Shown here one piece after another: positions 10,451-21,100 of a stretch of 64,000 bases of DNA (position 1 is the first letter of the stretch; each line of letters begins with the position of its first letter). Both the position numbers and the translations under genes were made by a program. Source of the stretch: Bryoerythrophyllum caledonicum (taxonomy: Eukaryota; Streptophyta; Bryopsida; Pottiales; Pottiaceae); assembly GCA_963971425.1 (NCBI GenBank), contig OZ020517.1:17078904-17142903 (forward strand), written 5' to 3'. Below the pieces are notes generated by a model. It was not told the origin of the DNA. It saw only the letters and a list, made by a program, of their open reading frames with translations, and ran no database searches.

Positions 10451-11072
10451 TGCATATTCAGCTCGAGTCGAGCTGAATATGCACAATTGGTTGATCACGA
10501 GATGCATATTCAGCTCGGGTAGAGCTGAATGTGCACGTTCACCTTTGAATGATGTTTATATTCAGCTCGATTCGAGCTGAATGTGCAGCGTATGATGAGC
10601 TTTGTGTGCACATTCAGCTCGGGTAGAGCTGAATGTGCACGTTCAGGTTTGAATGATGTGCATATTCAGCTCGACTCGAGTGGAATGTGTAGTGAATGAT
10701 GAGCTTTTAGTGCACATTCAACTCAACTGGAGCTGAATATGCACTTCCAGCTCATTAGTGTGTGCGCAAGTGATTGACCATAATGTGCACATTCAGCTAG
10801 AGTCGAGCTGAATGTGCATCTAAATTTCAGCTATGTGTGCACATTCAGCTCGACTCGAGCTGAATATGCACGTTCAGTTCATTAGTTCATGTGTGTTACA
10901 TTAATATTAATCAGCACATTCAGCTCGACAAGGGCTGAATGTGCAATAGAAATGATAAAATACTTCAAAAACACGCAAGTGGTAATGCAATACTTAAAAC
11001 TTAATGACGAAACCACACTTGTGCAATTCAGCGTTGTATAGCATATTCAGCTCGATGCGAGCTGAATATGCA
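10451..11072. repeat. Ten family-P palindromes inside intron 1 of gene A
   Basis: Units lie at 10451-10483, 10503-10535, 10557-10587, 10607-10639, 10659-10691, 10711-10743, 10786-10818, 10838-10870, 10913-10945 and 11041-11072. Each is a pair of arms close to TGCAYATTCAGCTCG separated by about three bases. All ten lie between the donor at 10,386 and the acceptor at 11,145. CATATT pairs with AATATG and CACATT with AATGTG in most units. Confidence 0.9.
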
Positions 11073-12592
11073 TACTTGAGAAAAAATTGTAATGCATTAA
11101 GTACGCATAGTAAAAACCTGACTTCACTTACGTACTCCTTTGCAGAAATCCAATGAATGACCAAGAGGTCCTAGAGCAATACTATAAACCAACAAGTATT
11201 GTGATCGAGTCCGACAATGGAGAGGAGCACGAGTTACTCAACTGCTACGAGCTTCGAGATCCAGAGAGGCATGAGGCGTGGGGGTTCGAACATATCGGTC
11301 ACTCTAACAGCTTGGTGTTGACTCACAAATTTCGAGGCATGGATATGTTCTTGCACGTTTCACCGAATGAGAAGATAATCGAGTTTGACCACCACAAGAA
11401 GTTTCTCGTGGTTAAAAGTGAGACGACAACTGAAAGCAGTCTTCAGTACACGGTTTTCATCGACTGCATGACTCAAGTCTTCAGCCTTGATCCATTTCTT
11501 AACAGTATTGAGAACTCATTCTTTGAGTCAATAAAGAAAGACGTCCTCAAACAATAGGACGATGATTACTGGAAGAGCAGCATTGGTGGGCCTCTTCGCG
11601 CTAAAGCTTTGTCATCGAAGTTGACAAGTCTCCTCCATGCAATGGCGATGAAGGTTCTTCAAAACTCGCAGACCTCATCCGAGATGACTCCAGTGGAGGT
11701 CTCTCGTAGGACCGAGAGTGGCATCGTTAGCCAAGGTGGTAACACTAGACAGAGGACTACAGCGGCTCGAACTGGCAAGGCATATCCGAGGAAGTCGTTG
11801 TCTGCAAACCCAATGCCACTGAAGAGGCAGCGTCGATCACTTGCTCCGGGGGCTTCAACTCGAAGAATACTAAAAACTAGTGCAAAAAACCAAGAAGTTG
11901 GTAAGCCAGACGGTGAGGCCAGCATCGTCTCTGCGATCACCGATCTGCCGCACGAGTTGCGTCCTGGAGAAGCCATTGACTACGGAAATGCATCGGAAGT
12001 GTACGAAAAGTTCTGGACAGATTGCCAAGACTGCTTCCTCTACGACCCTGACATGAAGAAGGAGCTGGACGTGCGGCAGTTATCACCAGCACCAGAGGAC
12101 TGGACGATTCGGGCCTTTGAAAAGAAAGGCATGGACGTGGTAATGAATTACCTCATCCACATACCCGATAAATCCATCAAGCAGACGCTTTGCGTAATGC
12201 CGATAACAAACAAGAAGCCTGATGGAGACTGGGAAGACATTCGAAAGGGGAAGTTCTACATCATAAACGGCCAACATAGCGTGGCGGCAAGCTTAGCAAT
12301 GATGGCGGATGAATCTATTGATGAGACCACAGTGAGGCACTTTCGCGTATAGAAGTGCTTTGTCGTATGGTCCGATGACAAAGAGAAGCTGCGTAAGATC
12401 TCGGCATTCTACAACCGAGTCAATCACTTGTCCGTCTTCAAGCCAACGTGGTCGACCAACATCTTGTCTGCACGGTCGACATGGACCAATCTAGGTCGCC
12501 CAACACCACCACAAAAGAAGAATACGCCGGGTGGCCGTGGAGCACCAAGAGCCAACGACAAGGCGTATAAGGTTAGCAATCCTGATTGCAAT

Positions 12593-12760
12593 TGCATATT
12601 TAGCTCGACTCGAGCTGAATATGCAAACCCTTGCGAATGCATATTCAGCTTGACTCAAGCTGAATATGCAAATCCTTGCGAATGCATATTCAGCTCAACT
12701 CGAGCTGAATATGCAAACCTTTGCAAATGCATATTCAGCTAGAATCAAGCTGAATATGCA
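12593..12760. repeat. 45-bp periodic array of four family-P palindromes in intron 2 of gene A
   Basis: Units start at 12,593, 12,638, 12,683 and 12,728, exactly 45 bp apart. Each has a 33-bp palindrome and a 12-bp spacer close to AAMCCTTGCGAA. The second unit carries CTTGA/TCAAG where the others carry CTCGA/TCGAG, so the change occurs in both arms. The array lies wholly within the intron 12,572-12,815. Confidence 0.9.
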
Positions 12761-14202
12761 CATCCATGTCAACAATTGTTCACTTTTACTAACACTATTG
12801 TTTTGCCTCCTGCAGGAGTTCATTGAGGCCATTCAACGTCGGTTTGCCTACATTGATGTTGCAAAAAACCAGCAGTATGCTAGCAAATCTAGTCAGGTTC
12901 CTCAGCTGACTCTCTCAAATGAGGTCAAGATTATCACGTCGCCTGATTCTACTTTCAATCTCTGGCGAGATGTGATGGCCGCAAGTGCTCAAGGCAACTT
13001 GATTGACGTTGACACCAACCCCCTTTGCAAATTCAAAGACAACCTGAAGTCGACGCCAACGAAGGATGGTGGTCTGAATCGAGAGTTCTTCAAGTGGCTC
13101 AATGGCCTCACTTATGCGGATCATGTGAAGTTGTTGAACCACATTTTGAATCGCAGCGGACCAAAACGGCGACTGCAGTACCCGAAGGTGGTCATCAAGA
13201 CACCAACCAGCGTATTGGATAGTAACTACACGGCTTGGGAATGGATCGAGCGGCGCAAGAGGAAGAACGTCGTCCGAAGGGAGTTGCAGAAACTAAAGCC
13301 TAGTCTTGCATTTTTTGATGCAAACAAAAATTTGGTTCCTGGAAACTGGAAGCATTTTAAGCGTGAATATCACGTCTCATCTGCAACCATGAGGGTGCTT
13401 GTCGATCAACCCGGTGAGGCATTCTTCACTGAGGCGCGACAGCTTCGGAGCAAGAACAAGTCTGCGGAGGAGCTATCGCCGTACGCGAAAGCTTGGTTTA
13501 AGTTGTTCTTGGACAAGCGCCAACACTTTGAAGAAGCGTCCGGGTCTGCATACATTCGGAAGTACAACATCATCAATGATGCGTTGGGTGTGTGGCTCGA
13601 AAACACATGGGATCCCCACGGCAAAAAGCCTCGGCTTGCAATGATCGATTTCAGATCAGCTCCCGGGCAAGATTTGAAGCCATCATCAACGGTGGCTAAC
13701 CCATTCTTCAAGGACTTCATGGAGGCATTGCGGACTGGAGGCAGCCCTGGACTGACAGACCCAAATGTCTGGCTATGGATTTGTGGGACCAAGATAGAGG
13801 AGAGGCAAGTCTTCTCTATAACCGAGAAGTCCCCATTTGCGGACGAATACGTGACATATAGTTCGGCATACATTCCTGGTAAGTATGAGCGGCTCGATGA
13901 TCTGCCGTTAGGCAACAAGTTGTCGAAAGATTCTGTGGAACTTCTTTGGCTAGTCCGTAAGACATTTGCTCGCCCAAACTTAGTTACAAAGGAGTATGTC
14001 TATCCGCTTCATGTTGCAAACACCAAGGCCCGCAAGTACAACGAGTTGGAGTATCGTGTAAACACTACTGAGTTCACGATGGAGTTCTACTTTCAAGTAC
14101 TCAAAGAATGGTGCAAACCCGGGGACTTAGTCTTCTCTGCCTTTGGAGGCTCAAACTTTCTTATTGCATCTATGGTACGAATTTCTACCGAGCTCTCATG
14201 TT

Positions 14203-14295
14203 TGCATATTCAGCTTGACTTGAATTGAATTTGCAAGTGCTTCTCGATCATTAGTTCTGAGTTGCATATTCAGCTCGACTCGAGCTGAATATGCA
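14203..14295. repeat. Two family-P palindromes in intron 3 of gene A
   Basis: Units lie at about 14,203-14,234 (degenerate right arm) and 14,263-14,295 (perfect arms TGCATATTCAGCTCG and its complement). Both are inside the intron 14,175-14,375. Confidence 0.85.
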
Positions 14296-15210
14296 AGTAG
14301 TGTAGTTTCATGGAATGCAAATATGTCGCTTGAGTTAGTTTGATTGATTGCTAGTGTCTCTGGTGTGCCTTGCAGATCGAATCTCTAGGGTGTGCCTGCA
14401 TCTGCGAGACTTCTGAGAGTGATCGGTACGAAAGCAAGGCCAAGTTGGCTTTGTCTCTATGCAAAGCGGATTTTGTTGCCGACGGTTATCCAGTTGACGA
14501 GACAAAATATCCTGTTAAGCCCCCTCGTGGTAAGGGTAAGGGAAAGAGACGAGTTGATGACGACGATGATAATGAGGAAGATGATGATGAGCAACCTACT
14601 GTGGATGTTACAAGGTCAGATGTTGCGGTAGCTGAGCCATCAGACCCCGCTTCTGCTCGCGTTAATGAAGGCGCATATACTGGTGTATTTTGTGCGAATG
14701 ATTATGAGGATCTTGCTCTTCGTCGGTCTAGTGTGATTACAGGTGGTGCTGGTCCATCCAACAATCGGTCGCAGAGTAGGGCTGATTCCTCAGGTGGAAA
14801 TACTGACGATGACGTTGAAATGATGGCTTCTGCACCAACGCCCCCGCACAAGCGCCAACGAACTCCTGTGATGGTTAACTTACCCGCGCTATCCACGTCC
14901 CCTCCCACAGCACAAGCCGATATGGCATTGAAGGTCGAGATGCTCTTAAAGAAGGTCGAGGAGCAAGAGAGGCTCAACCAAGAGTTGTCAAGACGGCAGG
15001 AAGAGCGCCAAGATGAGCTTCTTGCAGCGCAGAGAGCCGACATGGAGCGGAACACGCAAGCGATGATCGCTTCTATGCTTGCAAGATTTGAACAGATGTT
15101 GCCACCGCAATCCAAGCCGATAGAACATATTTTAGGTGCAACTCCTGAGGCGGCTGCAAGACCATCGTCTCAAGGCCCTACTGTTATAGAGACCTGTCGT
15201 AGTTTGCAGA

Positions 15211-17010
15211 GTCAGTATTCCTCCGGAATGCACTCAATCGTCACTAATTGCTTCCAAAGTAAACCACTCCGGTTTCGTTCCCACAGAGATCTAGTTATCC
15301 TTTCAAATTAGCCCCAAAATCACTAGTTTATTCATCACCTAGGTTAGTCAATCTAGTCAGTGATGGTCCGGATCTTTCCGGATTCCAAGACCCAATCAAA
15401 ACTTTCCGGATGTAGATTCCGGAAGGTTTCATAGTTATTTCCGGAAAGGATTTCCGGAAACGTGGAGGGTAGTTTGTTTTACCTCTGTTCCCCCTCAGAG
15501 TGGATTCCGGAAGGTTTAAACGAGTGACCGGAAGACCACTGATCCTATTTTGTGTAAGTGGCCGGATTCCCCACTGCCTTGTAACTTTAAGTGGCTAGAC
15601 ACCCACTGCCTCGAAGTTTATAGTGACCGGACAATCACTCTTCCTCTAATCTACTAACCCGAGATAGGGTGTTGGTCCTAGACGTAACTCTCACGACATC
15701 CGGAAGGCCTTCCGGATGCGGTCACACAAAGGTACGGCCGGACTACAACGACGTTCCGGTAGCAATTTTGTAGCTCTACGAAGATAGGGATAGAGTTCTA
15801 CTTGGGAGGACTCCTTCTAGAATCACATAGCAGGTTTTTCCTATCGTGGGGGTAAACTCCGGTTTTGGACCGGAATTCGGGTTCACACGGACTGCTCCGT
15901 GCCCTAGAGACTACCAGGAACACCTCTGCAATATATTTCTTCCCCTCCTGGTTCTTCCGGACTCTGAAGGTGACCAGGAACACCTCTGCAACCTCCTCCA
16001 GTTGTTCCGGACACTCCCCTGCTGAATATCCAAACCGGTTCACTCCTTAGCACAACAACACATCTTTTCTTTGAAGAAACTTGCACAAAACTTACTACCG
16101 CAACGGACCTTGAACCTCACACGTAAAATACTCTCTTCACAAATACTAGGTAGCAATTCTAGAAAAGCTCTGAAATATATTCAACGTAGAGGAAAAGAAA
16201 ACAAGGTCCTGAGTTTTTCAAACCCATCTACTAAGTACAAGAATAGTTCCTAAATTAAGGCTTATCCTATCTGCAAGAAATCCGGAGGATCTTATCCCTA
16301 AAGTTAAGGATCTTATCCCAAAAAATCCGGAAAAGAGAATCTCAGATCCTATTTTCCCGGGTCCGGATTCCGGTCATCCGAAAAGTACGCAAAATTCCGG
16401 AAAGGTCCTAAGTTTCCGGAAGGCTTAGTTTCCGGATTGAGTAGCCGGGTGCAACTCTGGGCCCCATCGTTAATCGCTACCTAATTCCGATCCCTAAGCT
16501 ACTACTACTCCTAAATCTAGCCTATCTAAGGGGGTGATCCAACGTTCTTGAATCTTGGACTGGTACGTCTCGTAGATGCCTCTGCCTTCGCCTTGCCGGC
16601 CCTCCTTCGCTGGGGAGTAGAAGATGCCGGAAGGTCTTGTGATCCGGCTCCGGAAGTTGGCGGCTGTGATGCTGCCGGTGGAGGGGGTTCGGAGGTGGAA
16701 TCCACCACAATGGTCTCCGGAGCTTCAGCAAAGCCTTGGAATTCGGCTCCGGGACTAAGAGGATCCGTCGCCAAACGCCTAGCGAGTGGTGGAGTAGACT
16801 TCCGGCGACCTGATGAGGGAGGAGTAGGTGCAGGCCGGAGGGGAGAAGGGGTTTCACCCTGACTTACCTCCGGTAGTAACTCCGTCCAGTGCTTCCCAGC
16901 ACCGGGGCTTGGGTTGCCAGAAGGACTGCCGGTCATGGGTGCAGGGGAAAAGCTCGTATGTGAGCGGTGAGCGGTGAGCGGAGAGCGGTGAGCAGAAAAA
17001 GAGAGCAGAA
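15211..17010. mobile_element. TCCGGA-rich element E1 (right part incomplete)
   Basis: The left end (CAGTATTCCTCCGGAATGCA, 15,211) and the body up to about 16,540 match E2 at 37,208-37,417 plus 46,878-48,200. Shared phrases include AAGTGGCCGGATTCCCCACT, CTATCGTGGGGGTAAACTCC, CCCTAGAGACTACCA and CCCATCGTTAATCGCTAC. The right part has GAGCGG minisatellite repeats (about 16,957-17,005) that match, inverted, the left end of E3 near 33,320-33,365. E1 interrupts the last exon of gene A. Its class is uncertain: no reverse transcriptase or DDE domain was seen in any copy. Confidence 0.65.
16526..16936 (-). CDS. Pro/Ser-rich protein of element E1
   Basis: This is a 136-codon frame from an ATG at 16,936 to a TAG at 16,526. 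It is rich in proline, serine and basic residues, with RRKSTPPLARRL near the middle and RRTSPRF near the end. No domain is recognised. The copy in E2 (48,203-48,394) is much shorter and not conserved as protein, so coding status is doubtful. Composition could instead reflect repeat-driven GC content. Confidence 0.3.
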   Translation of the reverse strand: MTGSPSGNPSPGAGKHWTELLPEVSQGETPSPLRPAPTPPSSGRRKSTPPLARRLATDPLSPGAEFQGFAEAPETIVVDSTSEPPPPAASQPPTSGAGSQDLPASSTPQRRRAGKAKAEASTRRTSPRFKNVGSPP

Positions 17011-17640
17011 AATCTTACATTTCATGTGCGCACAATGCATTATAGGGGTCCTATTACAGTGGTCTTTTTTTAGTAAAATTTAAAACTAAGGCAGACATTT
17101 GCTAGTTTTTATTTAGATACATGGTTTTTAATTTCTTCACGTGAACTTTTTGAAGGCCCTTATTACCGTGGACTAGTATTCTTAGAAAACTTCAAATGTA
17201 GCAACTTCAAATTTATAAATTCATATTTATATAATTAGGGCTGACATCAGCGTGTACAAATTTATAAAACAGTGACGTCATCACTATAACATAATAATGA
17301 TACTGGATTTTTCTGAACCCCTATATGATAAAAAACCCGAGCTGGGCTTTTGCAAATCTCGGACATGTTTCCGAGGTTGAAATTCATAATTACAATTCTC
17401 AAAATTAAGGGATTAAAGTTACTGTGGACCTTCATTAACTTACATCTTTATCGCTCTTTATCCATGTACAGAAAAATTAAACTTAAATTAGTTTGTGCTT
17501 ATGATGACCATAACATTATAGCTTGCATTGTGCACAACAAAGTTTGACTTGGATTAATATGTCGTTTTCCCTAAAGACAAGAATTAATTTTTCCATAATA
17601 TCAAAGCAAATAACACTATTTCATGGTATCATTACATTAA
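17011..17640. other. AT-rich intergenic DNA, no gene seen
   Basis: Only short frames without a recognisable domain are present. The sequence immediately precedes the second copy of dispersed repeat R. Confidence 0.6.
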
Positions 17641-17644
17641 GTAG

Positions 17645-18310
17645 TAGTGATAATTAGTGAATGACCAAGTGTTCCTTGGAGAGAAAATTTTGATTTTGGG
17701 CAGGTTTCTAAAATTCGACAGAAAATCTTCTTTTTTTGGAAATCTTTTTTGGAAATCTTTGTCTAGATTGTCCCTAATAAGATACATCTGGAAATATTAA
17801 AAAAAAATTGGTTTCGTGAAACGAAATTTATTAGCCTTCAAAGTCAAAATTGGGACTTCGGGCAACTCCAATTTATTTGCTAGAAGTTTCTATTGACATT
17901 GAGATTTATCATACATATAGAGGATATTACCTTCTTTGAAAATGTCAATAAAGGATTCTTGAATTTAGTGTGATTGTTTTTAAAACCCAAGTCAACCATT
18001 TTCACATATTGTCGGGCAAGGTAACAGAAAAGATTTTATTTTCTACATGAAACCTAGAGATCTTCATTTTATTTCACTTTGTATTCTTTTACAACATCAT
18101 GTGGTGGAAATCTTCTTATTGACCATCCGGATTATCAATTTTATACATATTAAGTTCAAAAAAAAATATCGAGTGCATTGGCAATTTTTGAACCTCCACA
18201 TCTTGAACACTTGTTTTCAATATGCTACACCCTTTCTCTACCTCTAAAAACTGGTGTATAAGGAACTCACATCATGATTAAAACAATGGTAATGGATTTA
18301 GACTATGTAT
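17645..18310. repeat. Dispersed repeat R, copy 2
   Basis: This is the partner of 5,855-6,520, in the same orientation and order of landmarks (for example GATTTTGGGCAGG at 17,692, ATTGTCGGGCAAGG at 18,008 and CTATATGAAACCTAGAG-like words near 18,045). No frame is shared between the copies. Confidence 0.75.
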
Positions 18311-18660
18311 AGTGCATGAATTTGGCACCAAGTGAAGTCAAAGTCTATTGATTCAATCAACGCAGGGAATCAAATGAATAATTTTATTGACTTCAAACGC
18401 TATAATCTTCATATCCGTGCCGTGGATTGTAGCCAAAAAATTATGGTAAGTTTATGTAGTAGTATTTTCTAAGATCTTACGGTTAAAAGACCAAATTGGT
18501 ACTTCAAAATTAGATTTTCTAGCCACTTGTTGATAGCGGCAATTTCCGAGTGTTACATGAGGGAAAATGCCTTGGGCTCTTAGGGGTTAAATCTAAACAA
18601 AAAATGCGTCAATGAATTTGTTCGTTTGTCATTTGCCTTGAATAGAATGAGTCATGGACA
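18311..18660. other. Intergenic DNA, no gene seen
   Basis: AT-rich sequence between repeat R and the 57-bp tandem repeat; no supported coding or RNA feature. Confidence 0.6.
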
Positions 18661-18870
18661 CTACTTAATTGAGGGAGTTTCTTTTAAAATGCCACAACAT
18701 GTGCACCATCATGGGCGCTACTTTATTAAGGGAGTTTCTTTTAAAATGCCACATCTTGTGCACCATCATGGGCGCTACTTTATAAAAGGAGTTTCTTTTT
18801 AAAGTGCCACAACTTGTGCACCATCATGGGGGCTACTTTATTAAAGGAGTTTCTTTTTAAATACCCAATA
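18661..18870. repeat. 57-bp tandem repeat, ~3.6 copies
   Basis: CTACTTTATTAAGGGAGTTT-like units start at 18,661, 18,718, 18,775 and 18,833. Each is followed by AAATGCCACA and TGTGCACCATCATGGG. The period is 57-58 bp and divergence between copies is low. Confidence 0.9.
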
Positions 18871-19830
18871 GACGTGTACTGTAAACTGAGATGGAACGGA
18901 GCAAGGCTTTTTAGGGACAGAAGGCTGTCAGTATCCGTTGCCTTCCCACCCATCAGCTTTGGATCGTGTCACTTACATGATATAATATGCGGTGATTGGT
19001 TGGCATTGATAGGAATCTGGAGCGCGTGAGGGACGGTGAAACAGTCGTGAGGGACGGGTTTACAGCTCGCGGTTTGCATTGTTTCCTCACTTCTGTTTAA
19101 TATTTCGAGAGTGAGTCGAGGGAGAAATAGACGTTCTTCAATCCCGCGCCCTTGGAAGTGATGGTGCCGACTTTGCTGCAAGTGATGGTGCCCACTTCAG
19201 TGATGGTGCCGACTTCGCAGCAAGTGATGGTGCCGACTTGCAGGAGCGCGGAGTTGTCTGCTGTCTCTTCCACTGTCTGTTGTGTGCGTGCCAGTGTTTG
19301 TTGCGTGCGCGCCAGTGTCTGTTGTCTGCGCGTCTGTTGTCTTTGTCTTGTGCGTTGCGCGTTAACGGTTTAGGGTTTTGGCAGCGGAGAGGACTGAGGA
19401 CGGCGCTGCCGGTACGGCACCATATTGAGTTACATCGTCAGGTGAGTATTCTGTCTGTTGTCTGCGCGTCTATTGTCTTTCTTGTGCGTTGCGCGTTAAC
19501 AGTTTAGGGTTTTGGCAGTGGAGAGGACTGAGGACGGCACTGCCGGTACGGCACCATAGAGTTACATCGTCAGGTGAGTATTCTGTGCACTCAAAATTGA
19601 ACCGTTGTAGAGAAATAGGACGTAACCCGCACCGCTGTATGTGATTGCTCCATGTTAGCCAAATGGCGATCCGCTTAATTTTCAGTGTTAGTTCTGTTCT
19701 GGACGTCTTTTGGCTTGGCTTGGTGAAGATCTGTTGATTATTAGGTTTATTTGATGAGGATGAAGTATTGAACTTGTTTTATGAGCTTCTTGGTCACGCC
19801 TCATGTCCTGATGACAGAAGCAACGCTGGT
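18871..19830. other. Promoter/first-exon-like block with a ~132-bp tandem duplication
   Basis: Short GTGATGGTGCC words repeat at 19,158-19,235. A unit with TCTGTTGTCTGCGCGTC, TTTAGGGTTTTGGCAG and GGTACGGCACCATA, ending CATCGTCAG/GTGAGTATT, occurs at about 19,318-19,450 and again at about 19,454-19,582. Both copies end in a good 5' splice site. The block resembles the GC-rich 5' block at 7.4-7.7 kb and precedes captured gene pieces. No protein is recognised. Confidence 0.5.
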
Positions 19831-20094
19831 TTACGACTCTTGTGCGGAGTGTTTGAGTAAATCTAGGGTATCATCTTCTTCTTGGAAAGCTGGGAACGCA
19901 TCGAGCGGGGGTACGTTGTACTTGTGGTTGAAGAGGTTGCGCATGGTGGCCTGCGACTCACGCTGCATGTCCACCGCCATCATGGGCTCCTCGTGCTTGA
20001 TCCGGAAGGCGCTCCTGAGAATGCGTGAGATCAACGTGTTGGAAAGCTGCGTGAGCTCCTCGCGCGACGGCAGTCCCTTGATCCAGTCCGTCAC
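19831..20094 (-). pseudogene. Captured fragment similar to LUX/PCL1-type GARP protein N-terminus
   Basis: The minus frame reads DWIKGLPSREELTQLSNTLI, then LRSAFRIKHEEP, DMQRESQATMRNL and an acidic FQEEDDTLDLL tail. LUX ARRHYTHMO/PCL1-like proteins of the plant evening complex have, before the GARP DNA-binding domain, a segment of the form W-x-x-GLPSxxxLTxLSxxLI...AFxI..E....DVxRASxxT. The agreement covers about 50 residues. The GARP domain itself is not in the window, so this is a partial copy. Its orientation is opposite to the apparent direction of the surrounding block. The identification is from memory of the motif and needs a database search. Confidence 0.45.
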
Positions 20095-21100
20095 TTCAGT
20101 GTCTTCATTTGCTTTGTACGTGTTCAGAGAACCCTATCCTCGTGAGCAGCTTGTTGATGGCTTTGAATTTGTTGAAAAGTCTAAAGAACTTGAACCGTTG
20201 TAGAGAACCCTGTTGTGTGATCATTGCTCCATGTTTAACAATGTGTTCTCCTGAATTGTTACATTATGTTGCACTGTTGACACTGCATCCTCGAACACAT
20301 TAAAGAAATTTCTGGACAATTGAACTGACTTGCACTATTTTCTTGTTTAGGACCATCACATGAAGTTATGGAAGGTTTATAGATGTCACAGCGCCTCCTG
20401 CCGTTAGTGCCTCAAGGCGCCGTTCCTCCGAATCACACGGAAAGGAAGATCGCATCAGGACCGGCACCAACGGAGGCAGCAGCAGCGGCATCGACTGCGC
20501 AGCTTTGGCATCACTAGCCCGTCTCCCTAAAATCCCCATCGCCCAATTCCGTCCAAGCACATCCAGTCTCGCCAAAATACGTCATTCACTTCAGAGCGAG
20601 ACTGCAAACCACTATTATAACGTAAGAAATATAAATTTCCTCGCTGGGCTTAGTTGAAGCTTCGTCAAAAGTTTAGAAGGATCTAATTCGTGGTGATTGA
20701 TATCCTCAAGTATGTGCAATAGGAAATGTATCCTCACTAATCCATTTCCTTGGTTTCAGTAGGAGCATGCATGTACAGTTACATTTCTTCAAGCATTTGG
20801 GTGTAAGCGCACATTTTGGTTGTAATGTGAGCTCTCGATTGAGCGAGTACTGTTGAACTTGTAGGATGCGCGACGTATCTAAGAAGATGAGGGAGATTTT
20901 TGAGGCGGCTGTGGCGGTTGTGGCGGCAGGTGCAGTGCGTCGGCAGTGCGGCGGCGGCAGGTGCAGTGCGAGAAGCTGTGGCGGCACGTGTACATTTCTG
21001 TTCCTTTCTTTACCATTATTTTTACGTTCTAGACTTTCTTTAATTTTGAAATCACTTGTATACGGCTGATTTTTCGTATTGTCGTCCAAATTGTGAACGA
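20095..21100. other. Mixed captured-sequence-like block, unidentified
   Basis: Short GC-rich islands (about 20,380-20,580 and 20,865-20,995, the latter made of GGCGGCWGTGGCGG-type repeats) lie in AT-rich DNA. A plus-strand open stretch at about 20,110-20,203 (FREPYPREQLVDGFEF) is preceded by a TTCAG acceptor and may be another exon fragment. Nothing could be named. Confidence 0.35.

Larger units (their letters stand above)
10375..15311 (+). pseudogene. ParB-like plus methyltransferase-fold-like protein gene A (four exons, two in-frame TAGs)
   Basis: Model: exons 10,375-10,385, 11,146-12,571, 12,816-14,174 and 14,376-about 15,210. All junctions are GT-AG and phases agree. The frame is otherwise open but holds TAG at 11,555-11,557 and 12,350-12,352. 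About 12,250-12,300 encodes GKFYIINGQHSVAAS, followed by a basic region with KISAFYNRVNH, the pattern of a ParB/sulfiredoxin-like domain (xIxxGxHR). Exon 3 ends with CKPGDLVFSAFGGSNFLIAS and exon 4 opens with IESLGCACICETSESDRYES. This resembles motif I (FxGxG region) of beta-class N4/N6 DNA methyltransferases, where motif IV comes first. The candidate motif IV (LAMIDFRSAPGQ, about 13,630) lacks a DPPY/SPPW core. The tail is acidic, then Q/E-rich coiled coil. Element E1 interrupts the 3' end at about 15,210; the last 34 codons belong to E1. Function is inferred from fold-like motifs only. Confidence 0.55.

Noticed and set aside
11555-12352. A variant genetic code with TAA/TAG read as glutamine
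   Set aside because: The SWIM transposase ends naturally at TAG, and gene B and Gypsy 1 Pol end at TAA, with non-coding sequence beyond, so these codons act as stops here; deamination of element copies is simpler.
12428-12742. Open frame running through the palindromes with repeated short peptides
   Set aside because: It continues past a good donor (12,571/12,572) into intron 2; the peptide repeats are the 45-bp palindrome array read as protein.
12593-12760. CRISPR-like regular array
   Set aside because: Repeats are palindromes with a conserved, not variable, spacer in a plant intron; there are no cas genes.
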